Below are positions 9,240-20,319 of a stretch of 64,000 bases of DNA, one piece after another (the first letter of the stretch is position 1; every line of letters starts with the position of its first letter). The notes below the pieces were generated by a model. It was not told where the DNA came from. It saw nothing but the letters and a program-made list of their open reading frames with translations, and ran no database searches. The stretch spans positions 50,737-114,736 of the forward strand of contig CABXKB010000002.1 of the NCBI GenBank assembly GCA_902512755.1. Direction: 5' to 3'. The stretch comes from an uncultured Bacteroidota bacterium (GTDB lineage Bacteria > Bacteroidota > Bacteroidia > Flavobacteriales > Flavobacteriaceae). The position numbers were made by a program, and so were the translations under genes.

Positions 9240-10532
9240 ATGCCCAAACTTGATCTTATGCTTGATAAATTAAAAGGAAAGCATGTGCTTCTGGCTCATA
9301 GCGGTGGAGTGGACAGTAGTGTTTTAGCTCATGTTTTTATCAATAAACAGATTAATTTTTCTGTGGCACATTGCAATTTTAAATTAAGAGCAGATTCTAG
9401 TGATGGAGATTTAGAATTTGTGAAAAACTGGTGTTATCAACACAATATTTCTTTCTATTCCAAAGTTTTCGATGTTAAAGAGTATATGATTGTAAATAAA
9501 AAAAGCATCCAAGAAGCTGCTCGAGATCTTCGATATGGATGGTTTAACAGGTTGATGATTGAGTCGGAGCTTGACATTTTAGTGACGGCTCATCATCTAA
9601 ATGATCAGTTAGAAACTTTTTTGATGAACTCTATTCGAGGAACTGGTATTTTAGGATTATTAGGTATCCCTCAAACTAAAAATATCATTCGCCCTCTGAA
9701 GACTATTTCTAAGAAAGAAATTCTTAATTATGCTAAAAAACATAAAATTAAATGGCGTGAGGATAGTTCTAATGCTAAAAATGACTATTTACGAAATAAA
9801 ATCAGGCATCAAGTTATTTCACCACTGGAGCAAATCAAACCTCAAGCCCTTGAAAACTTCAAAACAACTCTAAATAACCTTTCTAATACAGAAGAATTTA
9901 TTTACCTACAGTTAAACAACTTAAAAAAACAAATTTTTAAAGATGATGGTAAAATCATTCATATTAATATCAAACATTTAAAACAGCAAAAACCCTTAAA
10001 TTTTTGTTTACATCATTGGTTTTCTCCTTTTGGATTTGATATGAAAGAAGTTGAAAAATTAATTCTTACTAATAGTGGAAAAGTGATGACAAGCTATTCA
10101 CACCGTTTGATTCGTGGCAGGAATGAGCTAATACTGACTCCTTTAATTGAAGAAAACAATTCTTTAATTACAATTGACATAAATAAAAGGAATCATAAAC
10201 TCCCTTTTGATTTAGAATTGAAAACCGAACAGCTAATATCTAAAGAAAATTGGATGTCTAACGAAGCTTTTTTGGATAAAGACTTATTAAAAAATCCGCT
10301 ACACATCAGGAAGTATAGGGAAGGTGATTACTTTTACCCTTCTGGAATGCAGGGTAAAAAATTACTTAGTAAATTTTTCAAGGACGAAAAATATTCCCTT
10401 TTAGAAAAAGAACAGCAGTGGTTATTATGCTCTGATGAAAAAATAGTATGGGTAGTGGGAAGACGTTGTGATCGACGTTTTACAGCCAATTCAAAAACAA
10501 AGAATAAAATTTTAATGCGTTTAGGGGAATGA
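9240..10532 (+). CDS. tilS: tRNA(Ile)-lysidine synthase
   Basis: SGGVDSSVLAH PP-loop; C-terminal TilS domain (REGDYFYPSGMQGKKLLSKFFKDEK). Confidence 0.95.
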   Translation: MPKLDLMLDKLKGKHVLLAHSGGVDSSVLAHVFINKQINFSVAHCNFKLRADSSDGDLEFVKNWCYQHNISFYSKVFDVKEYMIVNKKSIQEAARDLRYGWFNRLMIESELDILVTAHHLNDQLETFLMNSIRGTGILGLLGIPQTKNIIRPLKTISKKEILNYAKKHKIKWREDSSNAKNDYLRNKIRHQVISPLEQIKPQALENFKTTLNNLSNTEEFIYLQLNNLKKQIFKDDGKIIHINIKHLKQQKPLNFCLHHWFSPFGFDMKEVEKLILTNSGKVMTSYSHRLIRGRNELILTPLIEENNSLITIDINKRNHKLPFDLELKTEQLISKENWMSNEAFLDKDLLKNPLHIRKYREGDYFYPSGMQGKKLLSKFFKDEKYSLLEKEQQWLLCSDEKIVWVVGRRCDRRFTANSKTKNKILMRLGE

Positions 10533-12511
10533 AAAAGTTGTTGTTATTGTTGTTATGGAGTTTGATGCTCAATGCCCAAATAAAAGAACCTGTCGAATGG
10601 CAAACTTCAATCAAAATGATTAAGCAAGATGTTTATATTTTAACTTTTGAAGCTAAAATTGCACCTAAATGGCACTTATATTCGCAGTTCTCTGACCCCG
10701 ATGGTGCTATTCCTACTGAATTTATATTTAAAGAAAATGCAGCGTTTAAAAAAACAGGTCCAACTCAAGAGAGTCAAACACTTGTTAACTATGACAAATT
10801 CTTCGACATGAATCTAACCTATTTTAATGATAGGGCAAAATTTAATCAGGAAATTGAACTCCTAAATCCAAACTCAAATGAAATTGAAGTCGAAGTTGAG
10901 GTTAATTATCAGGCTTGTGACGATTCCTTATGTATTTTTAGATCAGAGAATTTTATTATCGCTTTTGACGGTTCTAATCTAGCCACTAATCAAAAAATCA
11001 ATAAAAAAAGTAAAAAACTCTCTGATGCACTTCGTTTACAATTGAATGAAACAGAATTTTTAGAGAGTGAAATAACAAAGGAGGGTACCTACTCTTATTT
11101 AAATATTTTCATACTCGGTTTTATTGGCGGTTTGTTAGCCTTATTGACTCCCTGTGTTTTTCCAATGATTCCACTTACGGTATCATTTTTCTTAAAAAAA
11201 TCAATCTCTTCCTCTCGAGGTATTTTTAATGCTTTAACGTATGCTTTTTTTATAGTTTTAATTTATGGTTTTTTGAGTTTACCTTTTCATTTTATAGACT
11301 CATTAGATCCTGAGATACTTAATACCCTAGCAACAAGTATATTTTTAAACCTAATGTTTTTTGTTGTATTTGTATTTTTTGCTTTTTCCTTTTTTGGATT
11401 TTACGATCTTACATTACCTACTCAATGGGGAGATAGAGCCGATAAGGCCTCAGTTAGTAAAGGTGTGGTTGGTATATTTTTTATGGCACTTACACTAGCT
11501 ATAGTTTCCTTTTCTTGCACAGGACCAATTTTAGGATCTTTACTTGCTGGCTCTATTACTGCTGAAGGAGGAGCTACGCAGTTGTCAATTGGAATGCTTG
11601 GTTTTGGGATCGCTTTAGGGCTGCCTTTCGGTTTATTTGCATTGTTTCCTAATACTTTAAAAGCTTTACCCAAATCAGGTAACTGGATGACTACGATAAA
11701 AGTAATTTTAGGATTTTTAGAATTAGCTTTAGCTTTAAAATTTTTATCAAATGCCGACTTGGTAGCTCATTTAGGTCTATTAAAGCGTGAAGTTTTTATT
11801 GGGATTTGGACCCTATTAACTTTTACCTTAACTCTTTATCTTTTTGGAATATTTCGTTTTCCAAATGAAGTAAAAGAGCCATTATCAAAAACCCGTTATT
11901 CTATTGCAGGACTTTCACTTGTTTTAACCTCTTATCTGTTTCTTGGTTTAGTATCATCAACTAATACACTTAAGCTTTTGAGCGGTTTTCCTCCTCCTGA
12001 ATATTATAGCTTGCATAGTCAAGACTCAGATTGTCCTCTTGGTTTGGAATGTTATAAAGATTATGAAAAAGGAGAAAAAGTAGCGCTTTCTAAAGGAAAA
12101 CCGATGTTACTAGACTTTACCGGATGGGCCTGTGTTAATTGTCGTAAAATGGAAGAAAAAGTTTGGTCTGAACCAGACGTTTATTCGCTTTTAAAAGAAG
12201 AGTATATTATCATATCACTTTATGTAGATGATAGAGAACCATTAGCAAAAGATGATCAGTTTAATTTTAAATATCCAAATGGACGCATTAAAAAAATCAA
12301 TACTGTTGGAAAGAAATGGGCGACCTTTCAAGCAATAAATTTTAATACTGCTTCACAACCTTTTTACATTCAAATAAATTCAGATGGAACAATTTTAAAT
12401 AATCCAATACAATACACTGATCCTAAGACTTTTAAAATCTGGCTACAAACTGGATTAAATAACTTAAAGCCTAAAATAAAGGCTAAATATATTAAGTTAA
12501 AAAATTTATAG
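10529..12511 (+). CDS. dsbD: DsbD-like thiol:disulfide interchange protein (sensor domain, TM domain, C-terminal thioredoxin)
   Basis: LTPCVFPMIPLTVSFF; FSCTGPILGSLL; C-terminal DFTGWACVNCRKMEEKVW. Confidence 0.9.
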   Translation: MKKLLLLLLWSLMLNAQIKEPVEWQTSIKMIKQDVYILTFEAKIAPKWHLYSQFSDPDGAIPTEFIFKENAAFKKTGPTQESQTLVNYDKFFDMNLTYFNDRAKFNQEIELLNPNSNEIEVEVEVNYQACDDSLCIFRSENFIIAFDGSNLATNQKINKKSKKLSDALRLQLNETEFLESEITKEGTYSYLNIFILGFIGGLLALLTPCVFPMIPLTVSFFLKKSISSSRGIFNALTYAFFIVLIYGFLSLPFHFIDSLDPEILNTLATSIFLNLMFFVVFVFFAFSFFGFYDLTLPTQWGDRADKASVSKGVVGIFFMALTLAIVSFSCTGPILGSLLAGSITAEGGATQLSIGMLGFGIALGLPFGLFALFPNTLKALPKSGNWMTTIKVILGFLELALALKFLSNADLVAHLGLLKREVFIGIWTLLTFTLTLYLFGIFRFPNEVKEPLSKTRYSIAGLSLVLTSYLFLGLVSSTNTLKLLSGFPPPEYYSLHSQDSDCPLGLECYKDYEKGEKVALSKGKPMLLDFTGWACVNCRKMEEKVWSEPDVYSLLKEEYIIISLYVDDREPLAKDDQFNFKYPNGRIKKINTVGKKWATFQAINFNTASQPFYIQINSDGTILNNPIQYTDPKTFKIWLQTGLNNLKPKIKAKYIKLKNL

Positions 12512-12584
12512 AGCCAAATAGTATTTTAAATTGAATAAATTGTTTTGAGGCTCCTGTATAAATTCCATATCATTTTTGTAAGAT

Positions 12585-13304
12585 TCACTTAACAAAATAA
12601 ATATCATTTATTGGCACTCTAAATCTTTCACCATAAACACCGTCTTTTTGTCGAATCCCACAACCAATTACCATACTGATTTCTGCAGCTTTAGGAAGAC
12701 TAAGGATTGATTTTAAACGGACAGAGTCAAAACCTTCCATAGGACAAGTATCATAACCTAGAGCAGACATGCTCAACATAAAGGTCTGAGCAGCAAGGGC
12801 ACAGCTTTTATGTCCGACCACTCTTAAATCACCAGCTTTTACCTCGCGATACGTAACTTTTTTTAAACCATCCCAACTAGTTTTTAAGCTGTGAAGAAAT
12901 CCATTCAATGGTTGAGTTCCTTTATATAGTTTAGGAATAATTTTTTGATAGTAATCTAATGCTCCTTTGATTTTTTTTTTGTCTAAACCTTTATTAGAGT
13001 TTTTTATAAAATTGAGATTAGATTGGATGCGCTCAGGCCAAAGGTCTAATCTTACAACTGGAATAACTAATTCTTGAGCAGTTTTTGCCGCAGGTTGGTT
13101 GTAACACACTTTAGCAATGTCTTTCAAAAGGTCCTTTGATTGTATATGATAAAATTCCCACAACTGAAGATTGCTGCTTGTTGGAGCTAAGCTAGCTTGT
13201 TTAATACATTGCTTAACTAACTTACTTTCAATTGACTTTTCTGGATCGTAAACTCTCACCGAACGCCTAAAGTGTATCGCCTCACTTACTGTTTTTTCTT
13301 TCAT
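12585..13304 (-). CDS. Nitroreductase family protein
   Basis: RRSVRVYDPEK, LAPTSSNLQLWEF, and C-terminal VIGCGIRQKDGVYGERFR. Confidence 0.9.
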   Translation of the reverse strand: MKEKTVSEAIHFRRSVRVYDPEKSIESKLVKQCIKQASLAPTSSNLQLWEFYHIQSKDLLKDIAKVCYNQPAAKTAQELVIPVVRLDLWPERIQSNLNFIKNSNKGLDKKKIKGALDYYQKIIPKLYKGTQPLNGFLHSLKTSWDGLKKVTYREVKAGDLRVVGHKSCALAAQTFMLSMSALGYDTCPMEGFDSVRLKSILSLPKAAEISMVIGCGIRQKDGVYGERFRVPINDIYFVK

Positions 13305-13306
13305 AT

Positions 13307-14689
13307 TTAAATGCGTTTTAATATTTTTTTAAGTAAGTCAATTGATTTAGGATATGGTGCATAACGTTGAGGTAGATCAAACCAAAATGATCGTTTTACA
13401 ACAGGTTTAGAATGGGTAAACAAGTCAAAGCTATATTTGCCATGATAGGAACCTAAACCACTATTTCCAACACCACCAAATGGAAGTTTGGAATTAGTGA
13501 AATGAACCAATGCATCATTAACAACGGCTCCTCCAAAAGAATAGTTTTTAATTAAACTATTTATGAATTTTTTATTATTACTAAAAACATAAAAAGCTAA
13601 GGGGTTTTTTAATTGAGTTAAAACTTTGTCGATATCATCCAATGAATCATAGCTAAGTATGGGTAAAATAGGACCAAAGATTTCATCTTGAATTAAAGTA
13701 GTGTTCATAGATGGATTATCAACAACTGTAGGGCCGAAATAAAGTTCGTTTTTGTCTTTGGATCCACCGTAAACAATTTTTTGTTCTTTAAGATCTGCTT
13801 CTAATTTTTTAAAATGTTTTTCATGAATTATTCGTCCATAGTCCTTAGACTCCTGAGCATTTTTCCCAAAAGATTTTTCAATTTCTTCGATTATAGCTTG
13901 TGTTAAATTAGTTTTGAATTCTGACTTGACAAGCACATAATCTGGAGCTATACATGTCTGTCCACAATTTATAAATTTTCCCCAAACAATTCTTTTTGCA
14001 GTTTTTTTAATTGGAGCAGTTCCGTCAACAATACAAGGACTCTTTCCTCCCAACTCTAGGGTTATGGGTGTCAAATATTCTGCTGCTGCTTTGGCAACAA
14101 TTTTTCCTACTTTTGTGCTTCCTGTATAAAAGATATAATCCCACTGTTCTTTGAGCAATGCTTGAGCAACTTTTGCATCACCTTCCACCACACTAACCCA
14201 TTCATAAGGGAATACCGCATCAAGTATTTCAATCAAAACCTTGGAAGTATTTGGCGCCGATTCTGAAGGTTTGAGGATAACGGTATTACCAGTAGCAACT
14301 GCTCCAATAATTGGCACCATAGCTAGTTGAAATGGATAATTCCAGGGAGAAATCATTAACACTGTTCCATATGGTTCATAAAGAAGAAAATCTTGAGAGG
14401 GAAAGTTTAGTATACTTCCTGAAACACTTTTAGGAGCTGACCAATCTTTAATATTTTTAATGAAGAGATCGATCTCTTTTAAAACCATAAGAAATTCACT
14501 ACTAAAAGATTCAAAAACAGGTTTTTTCAAATCTTCATATAAGGCATCATAAACATCTTGTTCTTTATCTTCTAAAATTAATTTTAATTTTTTAAGATGT
14601 TGAATTCGTAGCTTTAATGGATGATTTTTATGTGTTTTAAAAAACCGACGGTGGGCCTCCTTAAGTTTAGTAATCGCTTGGGAATTCAT
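13307..14689 (-). CDS. Aldehyde dehydrogenase (class-3-like)
   Basis: ALDH motifs PWNYPFQLAMVP, FYTGSTKVGKIV, LELGGKSPCIV, FINCGQTCIAPDY. Confidence 0.93.
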   Translation of the reverse strand: MNSQAITKLKEAHRRFFKTHKNHPLKLRIQHLKKLKLILEDKEQDVYDALYEDLKKPVFESFSSEFLMVLKEIDLFIKNIKDWSAPKSVSGSILNFPSQDFLLYEPYGTVLMISPWNYPFQLAMVPIIGAVATGNTVILKPSESAPNTSKVLIEILDAVFPYEWVSVVEGDAKVAQALLKEQWDYIFYTGSTKVGKIVAKAAAEYLTPITLELGGKSPCIVDGTAPIKKTAKRIVWGKFINCGQTCIAPDYVLVKSEFKTNLTQAIIEEIEKSFGKNAQESKDYGRIIHEKHFKKLEADLKEQKIVYGGSKDKNELYFGPTVVDNPSMNTTLIQDEIFGPILPILSYDSLDDIDKVLTQLKNPLAFYVFSNNKKFINSLIKNYSFGGAVVNDALVHFTNSKLPFGGVGNSGLGSYHGKYSFDLFTHSKPVVKRSFWFDLPQRYAPYPKSIDLLKKILKRI

Positions 14690-14894
14690 TTCTTTATTAT
14701 GCTTTTTAGTTTAAAGATAAAAGAAAAAAATTGTCATAGTTTTTATGGTTCTTGAATGTATTAAAAAAAATATTAAAAATAATTGATAATCAATAAGTTA
14801 AAATCTAAAATAACACTTTGAATATAGGAGAGAATTTTGAATAAAAACTTATGACCTATTAACAAAACTTAATTTCGATAAATTAATCTTAAGT

Positions 14895-16571
14895 ATGAAG
14901 CTTAATAAGTACAGTAAAACCGTTACTCAAGATCCTACTCAACCTGCAGCACAAGCTATGTTGCATGCTATTGGTCTTGCTGATGAAGATTTTCAAAAAC
15001 CACTAATCGGTATTGCCTCTACTGGGTATGAAGGAAATCCTTGTAATATGCATCTTAATGAACTTGCAGTAGATATAAAATTAGGGGTTAATAAACAATC
15101 ATTAGTCGGTTTAATTTTTAATACTATAGGAGTGAGTGATGGAATTTCAATGGGAACACCAGGGATGCGTTTTTCACTTCCTTCAAGAGATATTATAGCA
15201 GACTCGATTGAAACAGTTGTTCAGGCGATGTCTTACGATGGGGTAGTTACTGTAGTTGGTTGTGATAAAAATATGCCTGGAGCTCTAATGGCTTTATTAC
15301 GTTTAAATCGTCCTTCAATTTTAGTTTATGGTGGAACTATTGCAGCTGGCTGTCATAATGATAAAGAGCTTGATGTAGTTTCTGCTTTTGAAGCATGGGG
15401 TGAAAAAGTAGCAGGTGTGATTGATGAAAAAGAATATAAAAATGTAATTCGCAAATCTTGTCCAGGAGCAGGTGCTTGTGGAGGTATGTATACAGCTAAC
15501 ACCATGGCATCCGCCATAGAAGCTTGTGGAATGGCTTTGCCTTTCAATGCATCAAATCCAGCGGTAAGTAAAGAGAAAAAAGATGAATGTAAAGTATTAG
15601 GAGAGCACCTAAAAAATTTAGTAGAAAAAGACTTAAAGCCTCGTGAAATTGTAACTCAAAAATCTATTGAAAATGCTTTAAGGTTAATTGCTGTTTTGGG
15701 AGGATCTACGAATGCAGTACTTCACTTTTTAGCCATCGCTAAAGCTGCACAAATTGAATTAACCATTGATGATTTCCAAAAGATTAGTGATAACACACCA
15801 TTTTTAGCTGATTTAAAACCTAGCGGTAAATATTTGATGAAAGATTTGCATAATGTTGGTGGAGTGCCTGCCGTTATGAAATATATGTTAGAATTGGACA
15901 TGTTACACGGTGAGTGTATGACCGTTACTGGTAAGACATTAGCTGAGAACCTTTCTAGCGTAAAGAGTTTAAAGGGAAATCAAGATATTATTAGAACAAT
16001 TGATAAACCCATTAAGTCTACAGGTCACATTCGTATACTTAAAGGAAATTTAGCCACAGGTGGTTCAGTCGCAAAAATCACAGGTAAAGAAGGTCTTATC
16101 TTTAAAGGGAAAGCACGCGTTTTTGATAGTGAATATGAAGCAAATGATGGTATTCGAGATGGTAAAGTAAATTCAGGAGAGGTAGTTGTAATTCGTTATG
16201 AGGGTCCAAAAGGAGGGCCTGGAATGCCAGAAATGCTTAAACCTACAGCAGCTATTATGGGAGCAGGTTTAGGAAAAAGTGTAGCCTTGATTACTGATGG
16301 GCGTTTTTCTGGAGGTACACATGGATTTGTTGTTGGACACATTGTACCTGAGGCTCAAGACGGCGGAGCAATTGCATTAATAAGAAACGGTGATTTAATA
16401 ACTATAGATGCTAATAAAAATACCATAAGCGTGGATTTGAGTGATGACGAGCTGTCTGCTAGAAAATCGAAATGGATCCAACCTCCTTTCAAATTTGAAC
16501 AAGGCGTATTATTTAAATACATTAAAAATGTATCAACAGCCTCTCAAGGTTGTGTAACTGATTCCAATTAA
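14895..16571 (+). CDS. ilvD: Dihydroxy-acid dehydratase
   Basis: [46 protein letters not shown]. Confidence 0.97.
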   Translation: MKLNKYSKTVTQDPTQPAAQAMLHAIGLADEDFQKPLIGIASTGYEGNPCNMHLNELAVDIKLGVNKQSLVGLIFNTIGVSDGISMGTPGMRFSLPSRDIIADSIETVVQAMSYDGVVTVVGCDKNMPGALMALLRLNRPSILVYGGTIAAGCHNDKELDVVSAFEAWGEKVAGVIDEKEYKNVIRKSCPGAGACGGMYTANTMASAIEACGMALPFNASNPAVSKEKKDECKVLGEHLKNLVEKDLKPREIVTQKSIENALRLIAVLGGSTNAVLHFLAIAKAAQIELTIDDFQKISDNTPFLADLKPSGKYLMKDLHNVGGVPAVMKYMLELDMLHGECMTVTGKTLAENLSSVKSLKGNQDIIRTIDKPIKSTGHIRILKGNLATGGSVAKITGKEGLIFKGKARVFDSEYEANDGIRDGKVNSGEVVVIRYEGPKGGPGMPEMLKPTAAIMGAGLGKSVALITDGRFSGGTHGFVVGHIVPEAQDGGAIALIRNGDLITIDANKNTISVDLSDDELSARKSKWIQPPFKFEQGVLFKYIKNVSTASQGCVTDSN

Positions 16572-16573
16572 AT

Positions 16574-18307
16574 ATGGGAACAAAGACAAAAATAAAATTA
16601 AATCAAGGTCAAAGCGATACTTTAAATATTTCTGGTGCAGAAGCGGTTGTTAGATGCCTCTTAGAAGAAGGTGCTGACTTGGTTTATGGTTACCCAGGCG
16701 GGGCTATAATGCCGATTTATGACGAACTATTTAAGTTTCAAGATAAACTTCATCATGTGCTTACTCGACACGAACAAGGAGCAACCCATGCTGCTCAAGG
16801 TTTTGCGCGTACCTCTGGAAAAGTAGGAGTGGCTTTAGCAACTTCTGGCCCAGGTGCAACTAATTTAGTTACAGGAATTGCAGATGCCCAAATTGATTCT
16901 ACACCTATTGTTTGTATTACTGGCCAAGTTTCTTCTAATCTTCTGGGATCAGATGCATTCCAAGAAACTGATATTATTGGAATTTCAACCCCTGTTACAA
17001 AATGGAATTATCAAATTACAAAGGCTAGCGAGATTCCATCAATAATAGCTAAAGCTTTTTATATCGCACGTTCGGGAAGACCTGGTCCAGTTCTAATAGA
17101 TATTACTAAAGATGCACAGTTTGAAGTATTTGACTTCAGTTATGAAAAGTGTACCGGAATTAGGAGCTATTCTCCTTATCCAAAGCTTTCTAAAAAGAAT
17201 CTAGAGGAGGCTTTAGTTTTAATTAATCAGGCTAAAAAGCCTTTAGTAGTCTGGGGGCAAGGAGTAATCTTAGGGAATGCCGAGGAAGAGTTTAAAGTTT
17301 TTATTGAAAAATCAGGTATTCCAGCAGCTTGGACTATATTAGGTCTTTCTGCTATTCCTACTGATCATCCTTCAAATAGAGGGATGGTCGGGATGCATGG
17401 AAATTATGCGCCAAATCTACTTACAAACGAATGTGATTTACTTATAGCAATTGGAATGCGCTTTGATGATCGTGTAACTGGTGATTTAACCAAATATGCT
17501 AAACAAGCTAAGATTATCCATCTAGAATTAGATCCTGCTGAGGTTAATAAAAATGTCAAAGTTGATGTAGCACTTATATCCGATTGTAAAGTTTCCTTGG
17601 AAGAATTAAATAAAAGAATTTCAGTCGGAACTTATCCCAATTGGATTGCTCGCTTCGAAGCTTTAGACAAAATTGAAAATGATAAAGTTATACAATGTGA
17701 TTTATTTCCTACAAAAGATGGACTTACAATGGGCGAGAGTATTGAAATGATTAATAAGCATTCAAATAACGACGCAGTTATTGTAACCGATGTAGGTCAA
17801 CATCAAATGGTTGCTTGCCGTTATGCAAAATTTAGTCAATCTAAAAGTAATGTTACCTCGGGCGGTTTAGGAACAATGGGATTTGCACTTCCTGCGGCAA
17901 TAGGTGCTAAAATGGGAGCTCCCAAGCGTGAGGTAGTTGCTATTATTGGAGATGGTGGTTATCAAATGACAATTCAAGAGTTAGGCACTATTTTTCAACA
18001 TCAAGCTGCAGTAAAAATAGTCGTTTTAAACAATGACTTTCTAGGGATGGTTCGCCAGTGGCAGCAACTTTTTTTTGACAAACGTTATGCTTCTACTGAA
18101 ATGGTTAATCCGGACTTTGTAACTATTGCTAAAGGTTATAGAATTAAAGCTAAAAGGGTGGTTAATAGAAAAAATCTTGATATTGCTGTAAAAGAAATGA
18201 TGGCTTCAAAAGAACCTTATTTTTTGGAAGTTTGTGTTGAAAAAGAAGACAATGTTTTTCCAATGATTCCAAGTGGAGCAAGTGTTTCAGACATAAGATT
18301 AGAATAA
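16574..18307 (+). CDS. ilvB: Acetolactate synthase, large subunit
   Basis: GYPGGAIMPIYDEL, TSGPGATNLVTGIADA, TPP-binding IIGDGGYQMT. Confidence 0.97.
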   Translation: MGTKTKIKLNQGQSDTLNISGAEAVVRCLLEEGADLVYGYPGGAIMPIYDELFKFQDKLHHVLTRHEQGATHAAQGFARTSGKVGVALATSGPGATNLVTGIADAQIDSTPIVCITGQVSSNLLGSDAFQETDIIGISTPVTKWNYQITKASEIPSIIAKAFYIARSGRPGPVLIDITKDAQFEVFDFSYEKCTGIRSYSPYPKLSKKNLEEALVLINQAKKPLVVWGQGVILGNAEEEFKVFIEKSGIPAAWTILGLSAIPTDHPSNRGMVGMHGNYAPNLLTNECDLLIAIGMRFDDRVTGDLTKYAKQAKIIHLELDPAEVNKNVKVDVALISDCKVSLEELNKRISVGTYPNWIARFEALDKIENDKVIQCDLFPTKDGLTMGESIEMINKHSNNDAVIVTDVGQHQMVACRYAKFSQSKSNVTSGGLGTMGFALPAAIGAKMGAPKREVVAIIGDGGYQMTIQELGTIFQHQAAVKIVVLNNDFLGMVRQWQQLFFDKRYASTEMVNPDFVTIAKGYRIKAKRVVNRKNLDIAVKEMMASKEPYFLEVCVEKEDNVFPMIPSGASVSDIRLE

Positions 18308-18308
18308 A

Positions 18309-18839
18309 ATGAAAAAAAATACTTTCACCATCTCCGTCTATACTGAGAACAACATAGGATTACTAAATCGGATATCTGCAATTTTTTTAAAACGCCATAT
18401 CAATCTCGAAAGCTTTTCAACATCTGAATCTGAAATTCAAAATGTATTTCGTTTTGTTATTGTTGTTAAAACTGATGCAGAACGTGTTCGTAAAATTGTA
18501 CAACAGATAGAAAAACAGGTTGATGTAATAAAGGCTTTTTATCATACTGATGAAGAAACAATTTTTCAAGAAAACGCTCTATATAAAGTTAAATCAAATT
18601 CATTATTTGAAGAACGTCAAATTCAAAACATTATAAAATCTAGTCACGCAACTATAGTTACTGTTTCACCTGAGTTCTTTGTTATTGAAAAAACAGGTTT
18701 TAGAGACGAAACTGAAAAGCTGCGTAAAGATCTTGCACCATATGGTCTCCTCCAATTTGTTCGTTCTGGAAGAATATCAGTAACAAAAGCTAAAATGGGA
18801 ATCTCCGAAATTTTAAATACATTTAAAAATAACAATTAA
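18309..18839 (+). CDS. ilvN: Acetolactate synthase, small subunit
   Basis: N-terminal ACT domain; directly downstream of ilvB. Confidence 0.94.
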   Translation: MKKNTFTISVYTENNIGLLNRISAIFLKRHINLESFSTSESEIQNVFRFVIVVKTDAERVRKIVQQIEKQVDVIKAFYHTDEETIFQENALYKVKSNSLFEERQIQNIIKSSHATIVTVSPEFFVIEKTGFRDETEKLRKDLAPYGLLQFVRSGRISVTKAKMGISEILNTFKNNN

Positions 18840-18846
18840 TCAAACT

Positions 18847-20319
18847 ATGGCAAATTACTTTAATCAACTATCACTAAGAGAACAACTGCATCAATTGGCG
18901 CAATGTCGGTTTATGGACGTATCAGAATTCGAAGATGGCATAACTGCCCTTAAAGGAAAAAGTATAGTAATAGTGGGGTGTGGAGCACAAGGGCTAAATC
19001 AAGGACTAAATATGCGTGATTCAGGTCTAAATATTTCTTATGCACTTCGTCAAGGTGCTATAGATGAAAAACGTACTTCATACAAAAATGCAATAAGTAA
19101 TAATTTTAAAACAGGAAACTATGAGGAATTAATAACGTCTGCTGATCTTGTGATAAACTTGACTCCTGATAAAAATCATACTTCAGTTGTTAGTGCGGTA
19201 ATGCCTTTAATGAAAAAAGGAGCTACTCTATCTTATTCTCATGGCTTTAATATTGTCGAGGAGGGTACAAAAATTCGTGAGGATCTAACAGTAATTATGG
19301 TTGCACCAAAATGTCCTGGCTCAGAGGTTCGTGAAGAGTACAAGAGAGGTTTTGGAGTACCTACATTGATTGCAGTTCATCCAGAAAATGATCCTCAAGG
19401 AAATGGTTTAGCACAAGCTAAAGCTTATGCCTTTGCTACTGGAGGTCATCGAGCTGGTGTATTAGAATCTTCCTTTGTTGCTGAAGTTAAATCTGACTTG
19501 ATGGGAGAACAAACTATTCTTTGTGGAGTTTTACAAACAGGTTCTATTTTAAGTTTTAACAAGATGGTTGAAGAAGGAATAGATGCTAATTATGCTGCTA
19601 AATTAATTCAGTATGGGTGGGAAACTATCACAGAAGCATTAAAGTATGGAGGAATTACTAACATGATGGACCGTCTTTCTAACCCAGGAAAAATAAAGGC
19701 TTTTGAATTATCAGAACAGCTTAAAGAAATATTGACACCTTTGTTTAAAAAACATATGGATGACATCATGTCTGGTCAATTTTCAAAAACCATGATGGAG
19801 GATTGGGTAAATGATGATAAAAATCTTTTATCATGGAGAGCTGCAACTGGTGAAACAAGTTTTGAAAAAACCCCGATTACTGATAAGGAGATTTCTGAGC
19901 AAGAGTTTTTTGATAATGGTATTTTGATGGTTGCTTTTGTACGAGCTGGAGTTGAGCTTGCCTTTGATACAATGGTAGCAGCTGGAATTAAAGAAGAATC
20001 AGCTTATTATGAATCTCTTCATGAAACACCACTTATTGCTAATACTATTGCAAGAAAGAAGTTATTTGAAATGAATCGTATTATCTCAGATACAGCTGAG
20101 TACGGATGTTATTTATTTGATCATGCTGCAAAACCTTTGCTTTATGATTTTATGAAGGGCATTAAAACTGATGTAATTGGTAAAGGTCAAAACCTTAAAG
20201 ATTTTGGAGTAGATAACAGTCAATTGATAGATGTAAATGAAATTATTCGTTATCACCCAGTAGAAATGATTGGTTATGAACTTAGAGCTTCAATGACAGC
20301 CATGAAAAAAATCGTATAG
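18847..20319 (+). CDS. ilvC: Ketol-acid reductoisomerase (long, class II)
   Basis: [19 protein letters not shown]; 490 aa with duplicated C-terminal domain. Confidence 0.97.
   Translation: MANYFNQLSLREQLHQLAQCRFMDVSEFEDGITALKGKSIVIVGCGAQGLNQGLNMRDSGLNISYALRQGAIDEKRTSYKNAISNNFKTGNYEELITSADLVINLTPDKNHTSVVSAVMPLMKKGATLSYSHGFNIVEEGTKIREDLTVIMVAPKCPGSEVREEYKRGFGVPTLIAVHPENDPQGNGLAQAKAYAFATGGHRAGVLESSFVAEVKSDLMGEQTILCGVLQTGSILSFNKMVEEGIDANYAAKLIQYGWETITEALKYGGITNMMDRLSNPGKIKAFELSEQLKEILTPLFKKHMDDIMSGQFSKTMMEDWVNDDKNLLSWRAATGETSFEKTPITDKEISEQEFFDNGILMVAFVRAGVELAFDTMVAAGIKEESAYYESLHETPLIANTIARKKLFEMNRIISDTAEYGCYLFDHAAKPLLYDFMKGIKTDVIGKGQNLKDFGVDNSQLIDVNEIIRYHPVEMIGYELRASMTAMKKIV

Noticed and set aside
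11422-11673. Minus-strand ORF of 83 aa
   Set aside because: Antisense to the DsbD-like gene; shadow ORF.
12506-12552. GAGCC...GGCTC inverted repeat between convergent dsbD and nitroreductase genes
   Set aside because: Loop of roughly 30 nt and no T-run directly after the stem; too weak for a terminator call.
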